Shown: piece by piece, positions 23,045-37,084 of the stretch
Layout of the letters: the number at the start of each line of letters is the position of its first letter
Numbering within the stretch: position 1 is the first letter of the stretch
Origin: Blasia pusilla
Lineage: Eukaryota > Marchantiophyta > Marchantiopsida > Blasiales
Assembly: GCA_050084515.1 (NCBI GenBank)
Contig: CM114273.1
Coordinates: 13,702,001 to 13,766,000 of the forward strand
Direction of reading: 5' to 3'
Length of the DNA: 64,000 nucleotides
The notes under the pieces: model-generated
Seen by the model: the letters and a program-made list of their open reading frames with translations, nothing else
What the model was told of the DNA's origin: nothing
The model's database searches: none
Made by a program: the position numbers and the translations under genes

Positions 23045-26000
23045 CAATCGTGGCTAGTAAGTAACAAGGAGGACAATCGTGACGACAACCTCAAAAGTGA
23101 TCGGAGACGCGCCAATGTCAGCAGCGACCAAATTTTTTTCCCGGCGCTCAAATTTTGAACTTGAGAAAAAAATTTCTTCTAATTTTTCATGTGAACCTTG
23201 GGCCTACTTCTATAGCAGTTTGTTATGACGACCGGTAAAGTTGGAGTAAGGTCTAAAGTACTCACAACCTCCAGGGGCCATGCTTGGCTTGGGCTCGACG
23301 TGTTTTAGAGAGACGATATACGATTTTTTCAATGTACTTGAAGAATACATATACATTCTAAGTTCAAATTCTCTTATTATTTGGCAATTTTATATGGACA
23401 TCTTCTTCTATTGTTTCTTCTTATGTTGTGTAGATGGATATACGTGTAGAGGATTGCGGGAATATGGAGGTGAAGGAAACTATCGTGGTGACACAATTGG
23501 AGAGGGTAACACCATGAGGTGAGTCCCGTGTCTTACTACCCTCTCACCCGTCTTCTACCCGGCCCCTTTGGTTGATGCTCCCCTCTCGCCATGCCCTAGC
23601 CCCAATCCCTTGGCTCATAATCCCCAATCCTACTTCCTGCTCCCCGGTGTCGATCCGCTACTCCATGCCAGCTTGTTTGTTGGTGGATTCTTGAAGTGAC
23701 ATATGTTGGAGTACCACGAAGTCCCTTTACTACACAATCACCTAGATGTTGCCACCTTCATGGCAATCAAATTTTCTACCTTGCTTTTTGAATGTTGCTT
23801 ACCCAATTGTGAGGGTGTTACATATCATCTCTTTGGTGAAGTTCTAATTTGTCTCATGATGCTGGTCAACGTTATTCCTTTCATGAGAAACTTCCTTCAT
23901 GAGTAGGAACATGAATTGGAGATCCAACTCCATCATCATGCTAAGCACATGCCTCTAAACAATCATGTGGCCCATTGCGTCTCTACCAACTAGAGTTGTG
24001 TCTTTGCCCAATATCTTGCACTAGCAACCCTCCACATGGGCTCGTGAATCATAAGTCACTACACCATATATCTAGGATTTCGGAGGAACGAATGGAAAAG
24101 ATCGCACAACAATTGACTTGTGTAGGAAGGTACATCGCCATCTCTCGTAGAGTTCCCATTCTTCATTCTTGTTAACTACACAAACAAGAAGGCGGGGAGG
24201 GAAATAAAAAATTAAAAAAACATGTTGTTCAATGTGTAGGCTAGGAGGGGGAGTGAAAGTAGGCAGGTTAGAGCTATTTACTGCATTTATGAAGCTGCTA
24301 TTTCTACAGGAAAGAAATTGCAGTTCATTGTCTCTTAGGAACTGAAACTCTTCGTTTTCTTAAAGGATATTCGAATGTGCCTTGCGCTCAGAGTTTCCTT
24401 TCACGAATTCCAATCGATTTACTCCCATCACAATCATAGGGAAATCAAAGCCTAGTCTCCATGTTCTTGTGAATCTTGAAACTTTGACTATCCATTTCAT
24501 CAACTAGTGTCAATCTAGATACACGTTTCTTCTCTAGTGTAAATTCACGTGTGTTCGTGTTTCTCTCGTGTTAGTTCATATCCGCATTTCTTCTCTTGCG
24601 TAAACTAACATTGTGTGTTCGTCGAATGAGGGGAGGCCTCCTCACCTATCGTATGGTGCCCTTTAATGCTCTCACCTTTCCAAATCGAGTTCATGTTGCC
24701 TCACATCCAAACTGATGGATGGACCTTGAGTTTGGGGCCTCACACTTGTTTTGCAATGCCAACCTTCATCTGAAACAAGGAAAAGCGTTAGCTATGAGCT
24801 GCACTCATCGTGTCGATGTCCGTGTCTACCTCTCACGGGAGACTGGCCGGGTATGGGACGGTGTTTTCTTTGAAACGCCCTAGTGGTTCCCACGATTCCT
24901 TCATGCAACATCAGCGTGGGCCATATCCTGCGCCAATAAGCCGCCGAAGGTGCCAAACCCTCGATCGAGCCCGACCGTCCGACCTTCATCACACGTCAAC
25001 TCCCATTTCTTTTCAGGTCGCTGGGGAGGCTGGCATTCCAATCTCCAATGAAAACGAAACTGCCACGATTCATCGCTTCATTTGGACTTCGGCACTTCTT
25101 TAATTCCTCATGTTCGCCGAACGCACGAGGGGGCAGAGTTCAGACGCCGGTATTGATTTCCTGGTCCTCCTCTGCTCATGATGTCATAGGAGCAGCTTTC
25201 GGAATCCTCTCGAGACCTCAGCAGCAGTAGCAGCAACAATTCGACCGAGAGCCGTCTAAGAATCGAAGTGTGCCTTGTGATGCCTGTACCTGCGAACATC
25301 TCACGAATGAACGAACAGAAACCTCCGAGAAATCTCAAATTTTTTCCTCTATTTTCTATATTGGATTAGAGAAAGTTGTCCACATCAACCTACAGAAGTG
25401 TGCGCATGCCAAAGAGATTTCTCGGACTATTAGAATGATGACAGGTAATGAAAAATGTCAGACATGGAATGAGGCTAAACAAAACAGAGTAAGTTTGGAT
25501 TGAGATCCCTAACTGCCTCGGAAGAATGGCTGCGATTTTTTATTCTCGATCTCGTTGAATTACGAGCACAGATGTACACACTGTGGAAAGCCTCAGAGAT
25601 TGTTTGACGGGCCGAGTGGAAATGTGGGGCCAGCTGAATCCATGTACCTTCCTTCAATTCCTTCACATTCGGAAGGAAGTGAAGGTGTGATTTGAATTCC
25701 TTAACATTCAAATCACGTCAGAATGTTAGGAAACATTTTGACGTGACTTGAACAAATCCGCACATGTGAAAACAAACCGATGGTGGACGCGACTACGTAC
25801 CAGGATCAAACGCCCTGCCTTCCCCACTCACAACAAAGAAACAGACACTGCAGTCCTGTACCTTGGGCATTCTTCCTGGCCTCTTTGCCAACAGCCTCAC
25901 ACGTTTCCAGCCTTCCGAAGATAATCTTCCAGTGAGAAAACAGTGAATGGTGCACAATACGCAAGATGAATGAGTTTATAGGCACACGCGTGATTTCTCA

Positions 26001-26371
26001 CTCATAAGAATTCGAGAAGGAAGCCACTCTGAGGACTACAATCTCTAGGCCAGCAGCAGAGGTGAATCTTCTCATACGTGCGTGCCACAAACCAGAAAGA
26101 CGCTGAATGACAGCGATTCGATTATGTACTCATATATTGGTCTATCAGTGGATGAGCTTTCAGACCGATGCTCATATAGATGCCTAGACTGTGCTCTCGA
26201 GGAGATTGTACGACATCTTACAAGCGCTCGATTGGTAATTACATGTATCCAGTCTAGAATCCGGCACCAAGTCTTGAACCTCTCCCTACCTATAACACGA
26301 CTGGATTTTCCCAAGTTTTCTGAACATTTGAATACCGTTCGAAAGGAAACTCCGCTCTGCAGGAGCACTAG
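23045..26371. other. Intergenic, nothing firm
   Basis: Only short frames occur. A stretch after a TTTTCAG acceptor at about 25018-25103 (reads VAGEAGIPISNENETATIHR) looks mildly coding, but I cannot join it to anything. No repeats or RNA genes are evident. Confidence 0.35.
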
Positions 26372-27033
26372 AGGCAGCAGAGAAATTCAATGCGACACGA
26401 GTCAGTCAACCAACCTCTGGCCACACCGGAAGAGAATGACAGTGCAAGCACTCATAGCCCGAAAGAAAATCATCCGAGCCAACTGACTGATGGTGTGGGA
26501 CGTAGCCAGCCGCCTGCGTGTAATTCCTCTTAAAGACTCTCGGAAGAAGCGGAAATCTGGTGTGGAGGATATCTCTGGAGTCGACGGAAAGAAAGCAACT
26601 GCGGATGTGCTTTCTTGAGGTGATATGGTCCACTCCGATTTCCAAAGGCACGTTTGACATGCGAAACTGTGGAACATCAACAAGCGAGTGAAGTGATCCG
26701 ATTTATTGAAAGACGTGTCAGAAGACATGAGAAAGAAGCGGAAAATGGAAGAAACCCGCAGGAGAAAAGAAAAGGTGAAAGTTCGTGAAACTGATGAAAC
26801 GATTCTACTGCAGTGAGGACAATGTCATACAGAAAGTGCCGAGGGACATGATTTTTGCGTCGTGGAACATCGGGCCGTCCAAACTATCAAACCGGTGCGG
26901 TATACTGCATGCGTCGGAAGCGCTTGATCGAATCATGTACCCTACTCATGAATCTGTGGTCCCACTTAAACGCAGCGATGCGCTCGTCTCAAATCAACAC
27001 ATTTTGGGAGTAAGAATTAAAGATTTTCTTTGA
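26372..27033 (+). CDS. Possible exons of an unidentified charged protein
   Basis: I do not recognise the product. Three stretches look coding. 26372-26530 follows a CACTAG acceptor and reads QPLATPEENDSASTHSPKEN with Ser/Pro/Glu-rich composition. About 26535-26620 is in another frame and reads KDSRKKRKSGVEDISGVDGK, a candidate nuclear localisation signal. 26699-26813 reads MRKKRKMEETRRRKEKVKVR and ends at a CAG/TGAG that could be a donor. A further frame continues to 27033. The frame changes without an obvious intron between the first two parts, so this may be a decayed gene or the model may be wrong. Confidence 0.3.
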
Positions 27034-29299
27034 GGACATAAGACACTAGAGGAAACTAATTTATAATGTTGTAAAAATCCATATCAATTAGCAATTGACA
27101 AACGAAGGATACTATCATAGAAATGATGTCATATTCTCTCTAAAAGACTCCAAATCAATTGTGGTTATGTACGAATGAAACACTTAGTTTATTTTTAATT
27201 TGAAAAATGGGAAATTCTGTATTATTAAAAATATTCTAAAAGAAGTGGAATCTTATAATAAGGCATCTCTCGCCTGTTTGAAGTTTCTTTAAGGTGACAT
27301 TTCTTTTAGAACATCTAAGTGTAAAATATTTTTAAGATAGAGAAATATCTACCATATTAAAAACTTAATATTTGTAAAAGAGACGTCAATGCATAGACAT
27401 GGTACTAGTGTGTATTAATGGGATCCCAAAGACATCACACGATCATTCTTACTAGTTTCTAAATGTATCTTTTTAAGGAAGGAAATTAGGAAATAAGAAG
27501 AACTACTAAGTTATATGTGACCATGTCGATATAAAAAAAATTATGCTATCTCATGTCGTTAGGAGGGTAAAGTAGCACTACTTATTAATTTCCCAGGAGA
27601 TTTATACCTGCGATGGTGAGAACACCTTAGTAATAGGGTGGAACGAATGAAATAAAGGAGTCAAATGTTGTTTGATTAGCTCCGCTGAAACCAAATTTGC
27701 TTTTTGGCGTTATGGAAATTGAAAAGGGCTTCTTTACCCAACCCTTTCTTAGCTGTCTTCTGACTCCACTCCGTAAAGTGAGTCCGTCCTTAGGTGGTGT
27801 GTATGTGAGGATAGCGGCCCAGCTCAATGCCAACTAGCCGAGGCACGGCGCTTGTAGTAATCCGTTGCCTCAGGTGTATGAAGGTGAACTTGGACATGGC
27901 GAACGCCTGCGTATTTCTCTCCAACTCCAGCTCCCGCTCTCGTTGTTATACATATCGGTGTTTCTCGTCAAGATCTACTCGACACCCTAGGAGGAAACGC
28001 TTGTGTGTTAGCAAAAGCCGGCATTTCTTCCCGACCTTGAGGCTTGAGATGTGTAACACCTTACAAGCGATACACTCTTTAAATGAGAACTTCAAATGGG
28101 ATCATGACATTGTCACTATTACACCATGCTTTGCTTCAATCGATGCCTCTAAATGTAGTGATACGTCGGCAAGATTGGAATTTGGTCGGTCTTCTCGTTA
28201 CCTGTCATCGGTTTTACAGAGTTTGTAAACGGCATGGTCCTTGAGATTACACAAATAATTCGAGCTGGGTGTACAAATTGATACGTTGCAACAAAGGCAT
28301 CTGACTAATCGACATCTACTCCCAAGTCGAAAGCAGACAACCATTCAGTCTAGTTTACAGTTTCTGGAAATTGGAAGCACCTGGGTACTCAGGCAACCAG
28401 CGGAGGCTTCCTCACACAATTCACTCCTGAAGAGACTTTCTTTTCATACACCAGGCAGAGTCTGAAGTCAGAAGGCAACGATGCCATCCCATGTATATAC
28501 TTACATCTGGGACAGTTGAAAATCTACATACTGCGATGAGAAGGCCGGTGATGCCATCTCACATGCCCACGTTTGTCCATGGTGGTTACACAAACAACCG
28601 ATTTGGCTGTATAGCGTAGAAAACTCCTCACAATCGAAGTTGTAAATAGACAACTCCGCCAGTTGATAGGAAAAAACACTTATTTTTTAAGCCACAATGT
28701 TTTGATAGATCTCCACGGGCATCCAGCCACTGCACCATGAAATCCAGAAAAAAAAACCGCCAAAGAGCAGATATAGTTTCCATTCCAAAAGATCCATTCA
28801 TATATTTCAAGTGATGTTTTAATGAGGCTGGCAAAAAATCCACCTCCAACTCTGGCAATCGACACTTGATGAATTTTTAGAAATATGCTCGAAAGACCGT
28901 ACAATTGATTCAACACATGTAGTCAACATCCATGCTGATGGAACCCCTCAAATTCTCCAGCTGAAACCTAAAAACTACCATACATTTACCGAAGAATCTA
29001 ACCGCCTGGTGTGGGCCCTAAAGAGGTAGGCAAGAGAAATGAGAAAGAATTGAGTCGCTGCACCCTCAATTGCAGCTTGAAATGAACTTTCTTTAATGCA
29101 TCTACTAATGGCGTGACCAAACACGAAACCTAGCTGCAACCGAAATACTCTGAATACGATTACTGACGAATTTACACCATCTACAAGCTGAAGTCGAACA
29201 ATTGCCTCTTTAGAGCTGAAGGTTTCCCGATGTATTGCTTCGAAAACTCACTGGACTTGCTTAAGTTCCAACTGAAGGTTAAGATATCTTGATCTACAC
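27034..29299. other. AT-rich intergenic stretch
   Basis: 27034-27600 is strongly AT-rich with no frames. The remainder has only short frames without similarity. The last part is presumably the 3' flank of the methyltransferase gene transcribed leftward. Confidence 0.5.
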
Positions 29300-32200
29300 T
29301 CAAAAAGATTCCACAGGTTGCCAAAGCCGCTTTCGGGTCATCAAAATCTTCTCGTCCCCATGTGATAAGGGATCATCCACCACAAGAAAATCGTCCTTGG
29401 ACCACTCATCCCATCTCAAACCCTTCAAATACTTGTTAATTTGATTCACCATCGAAGACTTGTCTCGGATAATAATGATTCCCAGTGGTCGGACAATCCG
29501 GTCCATTTCAAGTAACAGATCTTCAATGCTGCAACCTCTTTCATCAACTTTGGAAAACACATTCCAGGCATGGAGAACGTCATATGTCCGAGGATAGGTT
29601 GAGAAGGCCTCACACCTGTAACAGTTTTGGAGGCGACACAGAATTAGAACTACTCACCCTGAATCTGTAAATGCAAATTAATTAAATACAAAAAGGTACC
29701 CAGTAACTGTGGACTCCCAGCTAGGATACTTGAGCACAAAAATGATTAGTGAGTATACCACGCGAAAAGAAACACCAGTAACTCACCAGTCATGCAAAGA
29801 GCCAATAAGGCCCCTATCATATACCATCTTTAAGGTGTTCAGCCCATATGGAGAAACTACATTCATGGTCCACACTTCCTGATCCTTCAGAGCAGCAGCA
29901 AAACTACCGAAATTTGCATTCATGTCCATAATATTTCGCACACTATGAGGTTTTATCTGTCCATTCAGCTTCAACTGCTTCCAGTAAAACTGCACCCTTT
30001 GTTGCCACACGAACTGCCAGGCCAAGATACAGAAATCAGCATCTCAGTAGTCCTCCTTACACATGCCACTTCACTTAAAGTAGCATAATTTTTCTTGTTG
30101 TGGACGGAACAACGCCTGTAAATACAACTGTCCGGATCTTATCTCAATCTGTGCTCTAGATCACTGATGATAATGTACCATGAAGATCAATGCTCATTAA
30201 CATAACATCCGAAGATCTCTAGGTAGTGACTCCTGGGTGTGATTTTGGTTTCAAAGCGACCACCACGTTTTGGCAACACGAGAATCAAGTTTGAAAGTTG
30301 AAGTTGATCCCTGTACATAGTATCCTAGACATAATGGAAGTAGTAAACCTTTGCTAAAAATTTAGTCATTGGGTCAACCACTGTGTTGGACTTATTCTTG
30401 ATCAGAACCATGAGAACTTAAGCATAGAGTAGATTATAGGACCATTCCAATCATCTGGACCTCAAAGACTCCATTAAAGAGAGCGTTTTAGGTACATTGT
30501 TAAACAAACATAATTACAGTGAGGTAATACATTCTTTACCGTATCTGTCGCAAAGGTTTTCTCATTGATGCCAAGATCTTGCAACCTTGGTGACGGAGCT
30601 GTGAGTCGCTGTGGCCATGGCTCTAGGCTGTCCTCATTATCTGTAAAGATTTAATAAAACATGATTAGAAGTGTTTCCTCCTGTTCTGTGGTTTTTGAAA
30701 ATTCAATAAGTAGGCAAGAATACAATATATTTGAACCCACTTGACCTTGAACAAGTTTGAAGAACTTTAAAGATACAAGCACTCAAATACATCAAGAGAC
30801 AGCAACCAACTCACATCCGCATGAAGGGCTGGCATGTAGCAGGAAGATAAAATGCTGGGTGGGAAGTACATGCACCAGAAGAAGAAGAAGAAGAAGAAGA
30901 AGAGACAAAGAGTCGAGAAGATGAAGAATTAATGATTTTCTCTAGGAAGAGAACTCAGAAATACTTCAGCCAGGTCTTGGATCATGTGAGCTTCAGGTCT
31001 AAGAAAGATGACTACAGAGCAAGAACACTTCACCCACTCATTTGGAAAAGACATTGTTTAAGGGCAGCAGTCTCATACCCCTCGACATGGAACTTACATT
31101 TTGTCAAAGGCGTGATGCAAGTCTTCATTAAGACACCCCAGGCAGAATCCGGATCCTCAGTTGAGCTGCAAAGGGGCGGTTCTGTACCAGGAGGTCTTTC
31201 TTCATAGCACTCACTAGTGAACGGTTTTTGCCAGATGACTGTTTGACCTTCTTTGGCAGCCTCTGTCCAGCACATATTTCGTACCAGAGAGGTCATTTCC
31301 TTCCACTCCTGTCTATCTGACTCGGTTTCTCGGTAAGCAGCTGGAGAAGACCAGGCAAAGTACCCACCAGGTCTTAACAATCGATCGACTTCTAGTAGAA
31401 GGATGCCATCCCTCTTGTGCCAGTCAATACGACACCGAGAGCAGTGTGCTAGATCAAAAGATTTACTCGGATATGGTAATCTCATAGTCCCCAGGACACC
31501 AAGCATAGAAGGAATTCCTCTCTCAAGAGCAAACTGAATTTGATTGGCATGCACATCATTTGGAGCTAGAGACATGGCAATAATGTCTAGGGGTAGCAAA
31601 AATGCACCAAAACTTGCCACCCCACATCCCACATCGAAAACTGTCCTAATCTTGCCATTATTGCTCAGATCTCCACCCTTGTTCCCTAGCATCTGCACGC
31701 ACATAAGGGGATCCTCACCAATTAATCCAGGTGAGATAACATTAGATGAGGATGTGAGGATGAGAAACGGCAGCAAACATTAGCATTACACCCTTTTATT
31801 TGGGATATACACAGCATGCGATTTGACTTTGCGCATCTCCAAATCTAGGGCTCTAGACGACTGAAAGGTAAGCTGTGAAGCACCTTGCCAAGATTCGCAA
31901 TATATTTGTCCGCTCCATCATGAAAGTGAGTACCACCACCTGGAAAAATAGCCTTCTCATCTCTCAGCTCCATCCAATGCTGATCTGACTTGTTCGTAGC
32001 AAGAAAAGTATGAGGAATATTTGCTTGCCACACTGCGTCTCTGCTTGCTGGCCACTTCACTGGAACCTGCCATGATCACCATACATGTCTTAAAAATCAG
32101 GCGTAAACACCGACTGGACCCCTTCTTCACAACAGAGAGCGACCATACCCATTAAGTAGTGCCTGTTGAGGCCTTCCGACCATAGATTGCGGGCCCTGGT

Positions 32201-33580
32201 TGGACGTAGCTAGGAGAGGGATAGACAGAGAGTTCTCTGTAGTAGTGCCTGTCGTGCCCTTTTTCAGACTACAGAACCAGAATCCTGGTTAGAATTAGAG
32301 TCTACTCATTACGTAGTGGCTGATGTAGCCTTGCTACAATAGAACCCGCCACCCCGCCCCCTGGTTGGACGTGGAGAGAGCGGGAGACTAGTCGAGTCTT
32401 GCGTGATCAAAGGGAAACGAGCAAGTCAATTTCCATACATGCGAATCGCGACCACGGGAGAAATTGTCGCCCTGCTATCTGATTAAACCTTACCAGACTC
32501 CGACAAATTTGCTGGCTCAACTACAAGAGAACACTACTTTTCTTCCAAACAGATTTCCTGAGAACAGCGCCACACCTACATTTGGCAGATTCAAGCTGAT
32601 CAACCTTCGATATGATCACAAACGCTGCGGCCTGAAAGGACGATGGAAAGCCGGGTGGACACAGGCTTCTCCAAATGGGAAAGGCGTTCAGGACGAGACT
32701 AAAGAGAGAATTATGGTTACTGGACTGGGAAGTGGAAAGGCCTCTAGACCACATACCCGGTAGTTAGCTGGCGGAGGAATTAAACAGTTCAATCGTCGTT
32801 GAGGAGGGGGGCAGTGACGTTCAAAGTGCTCGTTCAATGAATGGTTCAACTTCATCTTTAGCTCCTTTTGAAGTGGTTGATCAAGACAAGGAATCAGCTC
32901 CGTGTAACGAGCGTCACAAACCTGAAACGATGGTAGATGTTAGAAACTGGTGGCAATCACCATCTCAACTGTTTAAGAATGGCAAGCAAGCTTACAAGAA
33001 ACTCGCTCAGGATGAAACAAGCGCTAATCCATAGTCATCCAGAGGATGTCAAAGTAGATCAGGGGCAAGCATTGCGAGGAGAGAGAGCAGGATGATCAAA
33101 CCAACACGAACTACATACAGGGAATGTTCTCAAAGCGACATCATTAATCCCTTCATCGTCTTTAGGATCTTCAGAGGACGCGTCAATATCTTCATTCTCC
33201 GCTCTTTCTTCAGCATCATCCTTGTCTTCTTCTCGGTCGTACTTATCAGGCTTCACCTTCAGATTGTCGAGTTGATCGTTTCTGCGTGTCTCGGGGTCGC
33301 TATCATTTCTCTCCTCCGCAGTTTCTTCAACCGCAACATCATGAGCTGTCTCAAGGTCGTTGTAACGAATCGTAGGAACCTTGGAACCCTCCCACTGGCT
33401 GACTTCTTCAATGCTCTTACCACCGTGAGAATGATGAAAGCGGGAGTTGAAGGAGCTGTAATATACAGATAGCAGAGAGAGCATGGCGAAACTTGCACAC
33501 ACTGTAAAAAAGGCGCGTCTCTTGTAGACGACATCATTCCTGCCCCCTTTCATCCTGATAGACCCTGTTTTGCCGAGCAT
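29300..33580 (-). CDS. PMT-family (PMT8-like) Golgi methyltransferase
   Basis: This is a complete gene for a plant putative SAM-dependent methyltransferase (family also called DUF248/QUA2-like), thought to methylate pectin or other wall polysaccharides in the Golgi. Seven exons with GT-AG introns fit exactly: 33119-33580, 32757-32921, 31884-32066, 31098-31692, 30540-30640, 29787-30013 and 29300-29615, together 2049 nt (682 residues plus stop). Residues about 23-43 (AFFTVCASFAMLSLLSVYY) form a type II membrane anchor, followed by a Glu/Asp-rich stalk. Family landmarks are ELIPCLD, HFERHCPPP, WPASRDAVW, FPGGGTHFHDGADKYI, the SAM-binding DVGCGVASFGAFLL, SLAPNDVHANQIQFALERG, LAHCSRCRIDW, LLRPGGYFAWSSP, VRNIMDMNANFGSFAAAL, YDRGLIG.HDWCEAFSTYPRTYD and EMDRIVRPLG. 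The C-terminus and the NYRVPVKWP segment resemble the PMT2/8/9 group most, judged from memory. Confidence 0.95.
30877..30904. repeat. (AAG)n microsatellite
   Basis: About nine AAG triplets lie within the third intron from the 5' end (30641-31097) of the methyltransferase gene. Confidence 0.85.
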
Positions 33581-36500
33581 TCAGACCAATTTCTATATCT
33601 TGGCTTCCTTAATTCGTTAATGCCTGCTCCCGTTCTGTTTCCTCCTGCTACACTACGCTCCTCGAAGAATTTCTGAATCTCTCATTAGATGTCCCCCCAA
33701 CGCAGCAAAACTCGTATATTTCCAGCTTGATTACACAAGCCTATTCTTCTGCGATTCATACTGAGAATCTACTCCGCCAACTAGTGACTCGCTTTCAAGC
33801 TACCAGTTCGAGAAAACTTCTGATTTCAGACTTAACACGCCGGAACTGCTTCCAAATACGAATCAGACGGGAGTGCATAAAGCGGATAAAACAACCAATG
33901 ACACCCGGGCAAAGGCAAATTCAGAGCTCTTCGCTGTAAGTAATCTTCGGCTCTTCCATATGCATTATCCTCATAGCGCGCGTTGGAGCCTAAACAGTGC
34001 TCCTCATACCATTGCTAGACAGTGATTTGCTGTGGCAGGATGCAATTGGAAAGAAGTGATAAAGCCGGGCGAGCCACAATCCTACGCACGACGTCGGCCG
34101 TCAGACATGAGTCCAGAGAAATCGAAGTACTTGTGTCCAGACTACCGTCCAAGAGTATTAACGGCAACTGGCGTAGACCTGTAGCACGCAAGCGCTATCA
34201 CGAGGTGAGTGATAAACGCTGTATCGGTAACCAAATGCAGTCGATCACAGCCGGGGTGCCTAACAATGCTCTCAGGCGAGGGTGGGGTCGGTCTTGCGAG
34301 GAGAAGCAGAGCAGAGGAAGGGCGCAGCAGGAGCCAAGCCGCACAAGTTGAAAACTCTACCACTTCCGGGGGCCCCACAGCGGGGAACGGAATGCCTAGT
34401 CACGAGCGGAGCGTGCCGAGGATAGCAGAACTGCGCGAACTCGTCATCGAAGCGGCAGCATACCAGGGGAGATAGAATGGCGCACACGTCGTTAATTTGG
34501 CGGTCGTGGACCGAAGGCGAGCCCGGACGATTTGCGCTCCCCCAACACCTTCACCCCGCCTATCCGCTCTGTCCACAGACTACCTGGCAAGCCTTGAGCG
34601 CCCTTTCCCCCCGTCTCTGATCCTGACCAGCCAACGCTAGCGACGAAAGAACGGCGCCAATGATGATCCAGTCCATAATGAGAACTCCGGTGAGGTTGGC
34701 GGGGCGAGGATAATTCACTGCGTAAAGGCTAGAGAGTCCCGCGCCTGAGATACCAGCAGGCTGGGAAAGGCGGTACAAAGCAGGCTGGAGGCGGGCGAGA
34801 CAAGGGTGCTGTACAGTAGGCGGGGCGTGTGGGCCCTGCACCAAAAGGCGCGGTTCGCGGGTCCACTTCACGACTGACATTAGACGGGGAGCGGGTTGTA
34901 GGGGACCCGCGGATGGTGGACGATGGCTGTGGATGCTGCCGATATGCGACGCAGCCTCGAGCTTCCCCCCCATTAGGTACGGTCGAAATGGATGCCAGCT
35001 CTATTCATCGTTGCTGCGTTGCTCAGGAAACTCACCATTCCCCAAAGGTGTTCATTACCGACACGGTGCCTTTTCGTCCTCCTGGATTTGTGTTCGGAGT
35101 CCATGCGTCGTTGGAGAAATTCTACCTGACGCGGCATTGGTTCGTCCGCCTTGCCTTCCTTGCCTTCATCTCCTCGAAGATACCGTATGGTGGTGCGATT
35201 CATGGATAATGAGCGCGCTGCCATAACGGCCATGAGTAAATGAACTGGATGGTTTGAACGTGGATGGAACGTGAACGGGAGTGACTACGCATTGCCATGG
35301 AGCCGAGAGATCTTTCTGCTCGCCTTCTCACCGGGAATGATGCATTCATTCATTTGGTGCGATTCTCGTCGTTTCCATCCTGATTCTGATACGGATAGGC
35401 TATTAGTTACGTGGGTACAGACAGCCTGGTTCGGATGTAGTAATAAGGAATCCAAGGGTCCAGTGGTCATGTGCCACACCGTGCTCCCTGCGTTTCCTCG
35501 TCGGAACAGCATATTCCTCCTAAATTAGGAAGTCCTAACGTGAATCTAGCAGCTAACGCAAGTAATGGAAAGAAAGTATTATAATTCTCCTTAAGCAATC
35601 TGGTGATATTAGTCAACCACACATGCGCACTAGTACTTCGTTTCGGTCAACAATTGTATTCTAAATATTCTATGCTTAGATGGCGGCAAGACCATGTCCT
35701 CTTGGAGGCAATACTGTATCAGACAGGAACGCTTAGCTCAGACGGGATACGACCAACGCCTGGTGTAGAGGTTTGAACTTTGAAGTTGCATGTGAGTGAG
35801 AACCTGGACAGGTCGTCAGATGGAGCGTTACAAGGCCTTTGACGTAGAGTGGCTCTTCTCGGTACCGAAAGAAACATGCTCTTTAAGGAAACTGCAACGA
35901 TTCAACCTTATCGACAAGAGGTCAGAACTCGGACGAACTTCGTTTATGCAACCGCATGGGAGAGTGCGTTCTTGATTTGCAAACACCTGTTTGCTAATCA
36001 AATGTATTTGTTTGTTGCGGAAGTCTCGAAAATGGGATTGGAGTACCTGTAGCTATGGTAGTTCCGGACGTAGCCAGCGCTTAACATTTGAAGTCGTGAA
36101 GGTCGCGTAACTCGCGTCGTCCATGTTAGGCGGTATTCCCTGTATTTGACAGAAATTGCACGAGAGCAAATGCATACCTAGGGCTCTGGACCCTCGAGCT
36201 TCCGTACGTTTTTTATTGCAACCAGTAAGTCAGTGAGGAGTCTGAGGAGGTAAGGCAGCCTGGCAGACACTGGCAGACGAAGCGAGACATTCGCGGTGAA
36301 AGTGACGGTGGAAACAGAATAACGTCAAACATACTACCAGGGTCTAAATCGGACGTTGGAGCTGAGGATATTCCACTAGAAAACACTTTGGCTGATCTAG
36401 TGAACTAGTCCTTAGGGAAGCCAAATTTCGGGAGGCATTGGAGTAGCTCCGAAGCAGATCGGCCCCAACGATCTTCTATGTCACAATTTTAGACTCTATA

Positions 36501-36939
36501 TCAATAGGAGGTGGAGAGAATTCTCGATTCAATAAGAAAATTTTGGAGAAAAAATATTTTAACTTGGACATCTATCATATGCAAGATCTATATAGTAAAT
36601 GGAGGACATTTGTCATATTCCATGTGTCACGTGTCACTAATATCTTTAAAAAAATGTGTCAAATGAATGAGGTCACGTAGAGACATTAACTTATAGGGAT
36701 CCGCGCATCTCTCAAGCGTCCTAATTAGTATTTCTTTAAATTTGCAATGATTTTTCTAAAGAAAAGATTTAGTGCCGATAGAAATAGATAGGCCGGACTA
36801 TTAAAATTACATTTTTGGTTTGATAAGTATATTATTTGGTTTGGTTTCATCTTTTGAAATTTTGACAAGTTGTTACACATCCTATGCCATCATAAATTTT
36901 TGTGGGAAAAAAAAAAAGGATGAGAACCTATCCCCTATG
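33581..36939. other. Upstream region of the methyltransferase gene, no other gene seen
   Basis: The first few hundred bases should contain the promoter of the leftward methyltransferase gene; no clear TATA box stands out. 34200-35250 is GC-richer with overlapping frames on both strands, none of which I recognise. 36480 onward becomes AT-rich. Confidence 0.4.
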
Positions 36940-37084
36940 AAGGCAGAAAGGATGGAGCTACTATGTACATCCTTTTGTCTTGGGAGGGCGAAGGGAGGCT
37001 TTGAGATGCATTGCACACAAACACCACGCCAGTTATAAGAAATCAATTAATCTCTACTAGTATGAAAATTACCATTTTTAGAAA

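Noticed and set aside
34560-34973. 137-codon minus-strand frame with a hydrophobic segment (VLIMDWIIIGAVLSSLALAG)
   Set aside because: It lies in a GC-rich patch with long frames on both strands; no family, no splice context and no start context convinced me.
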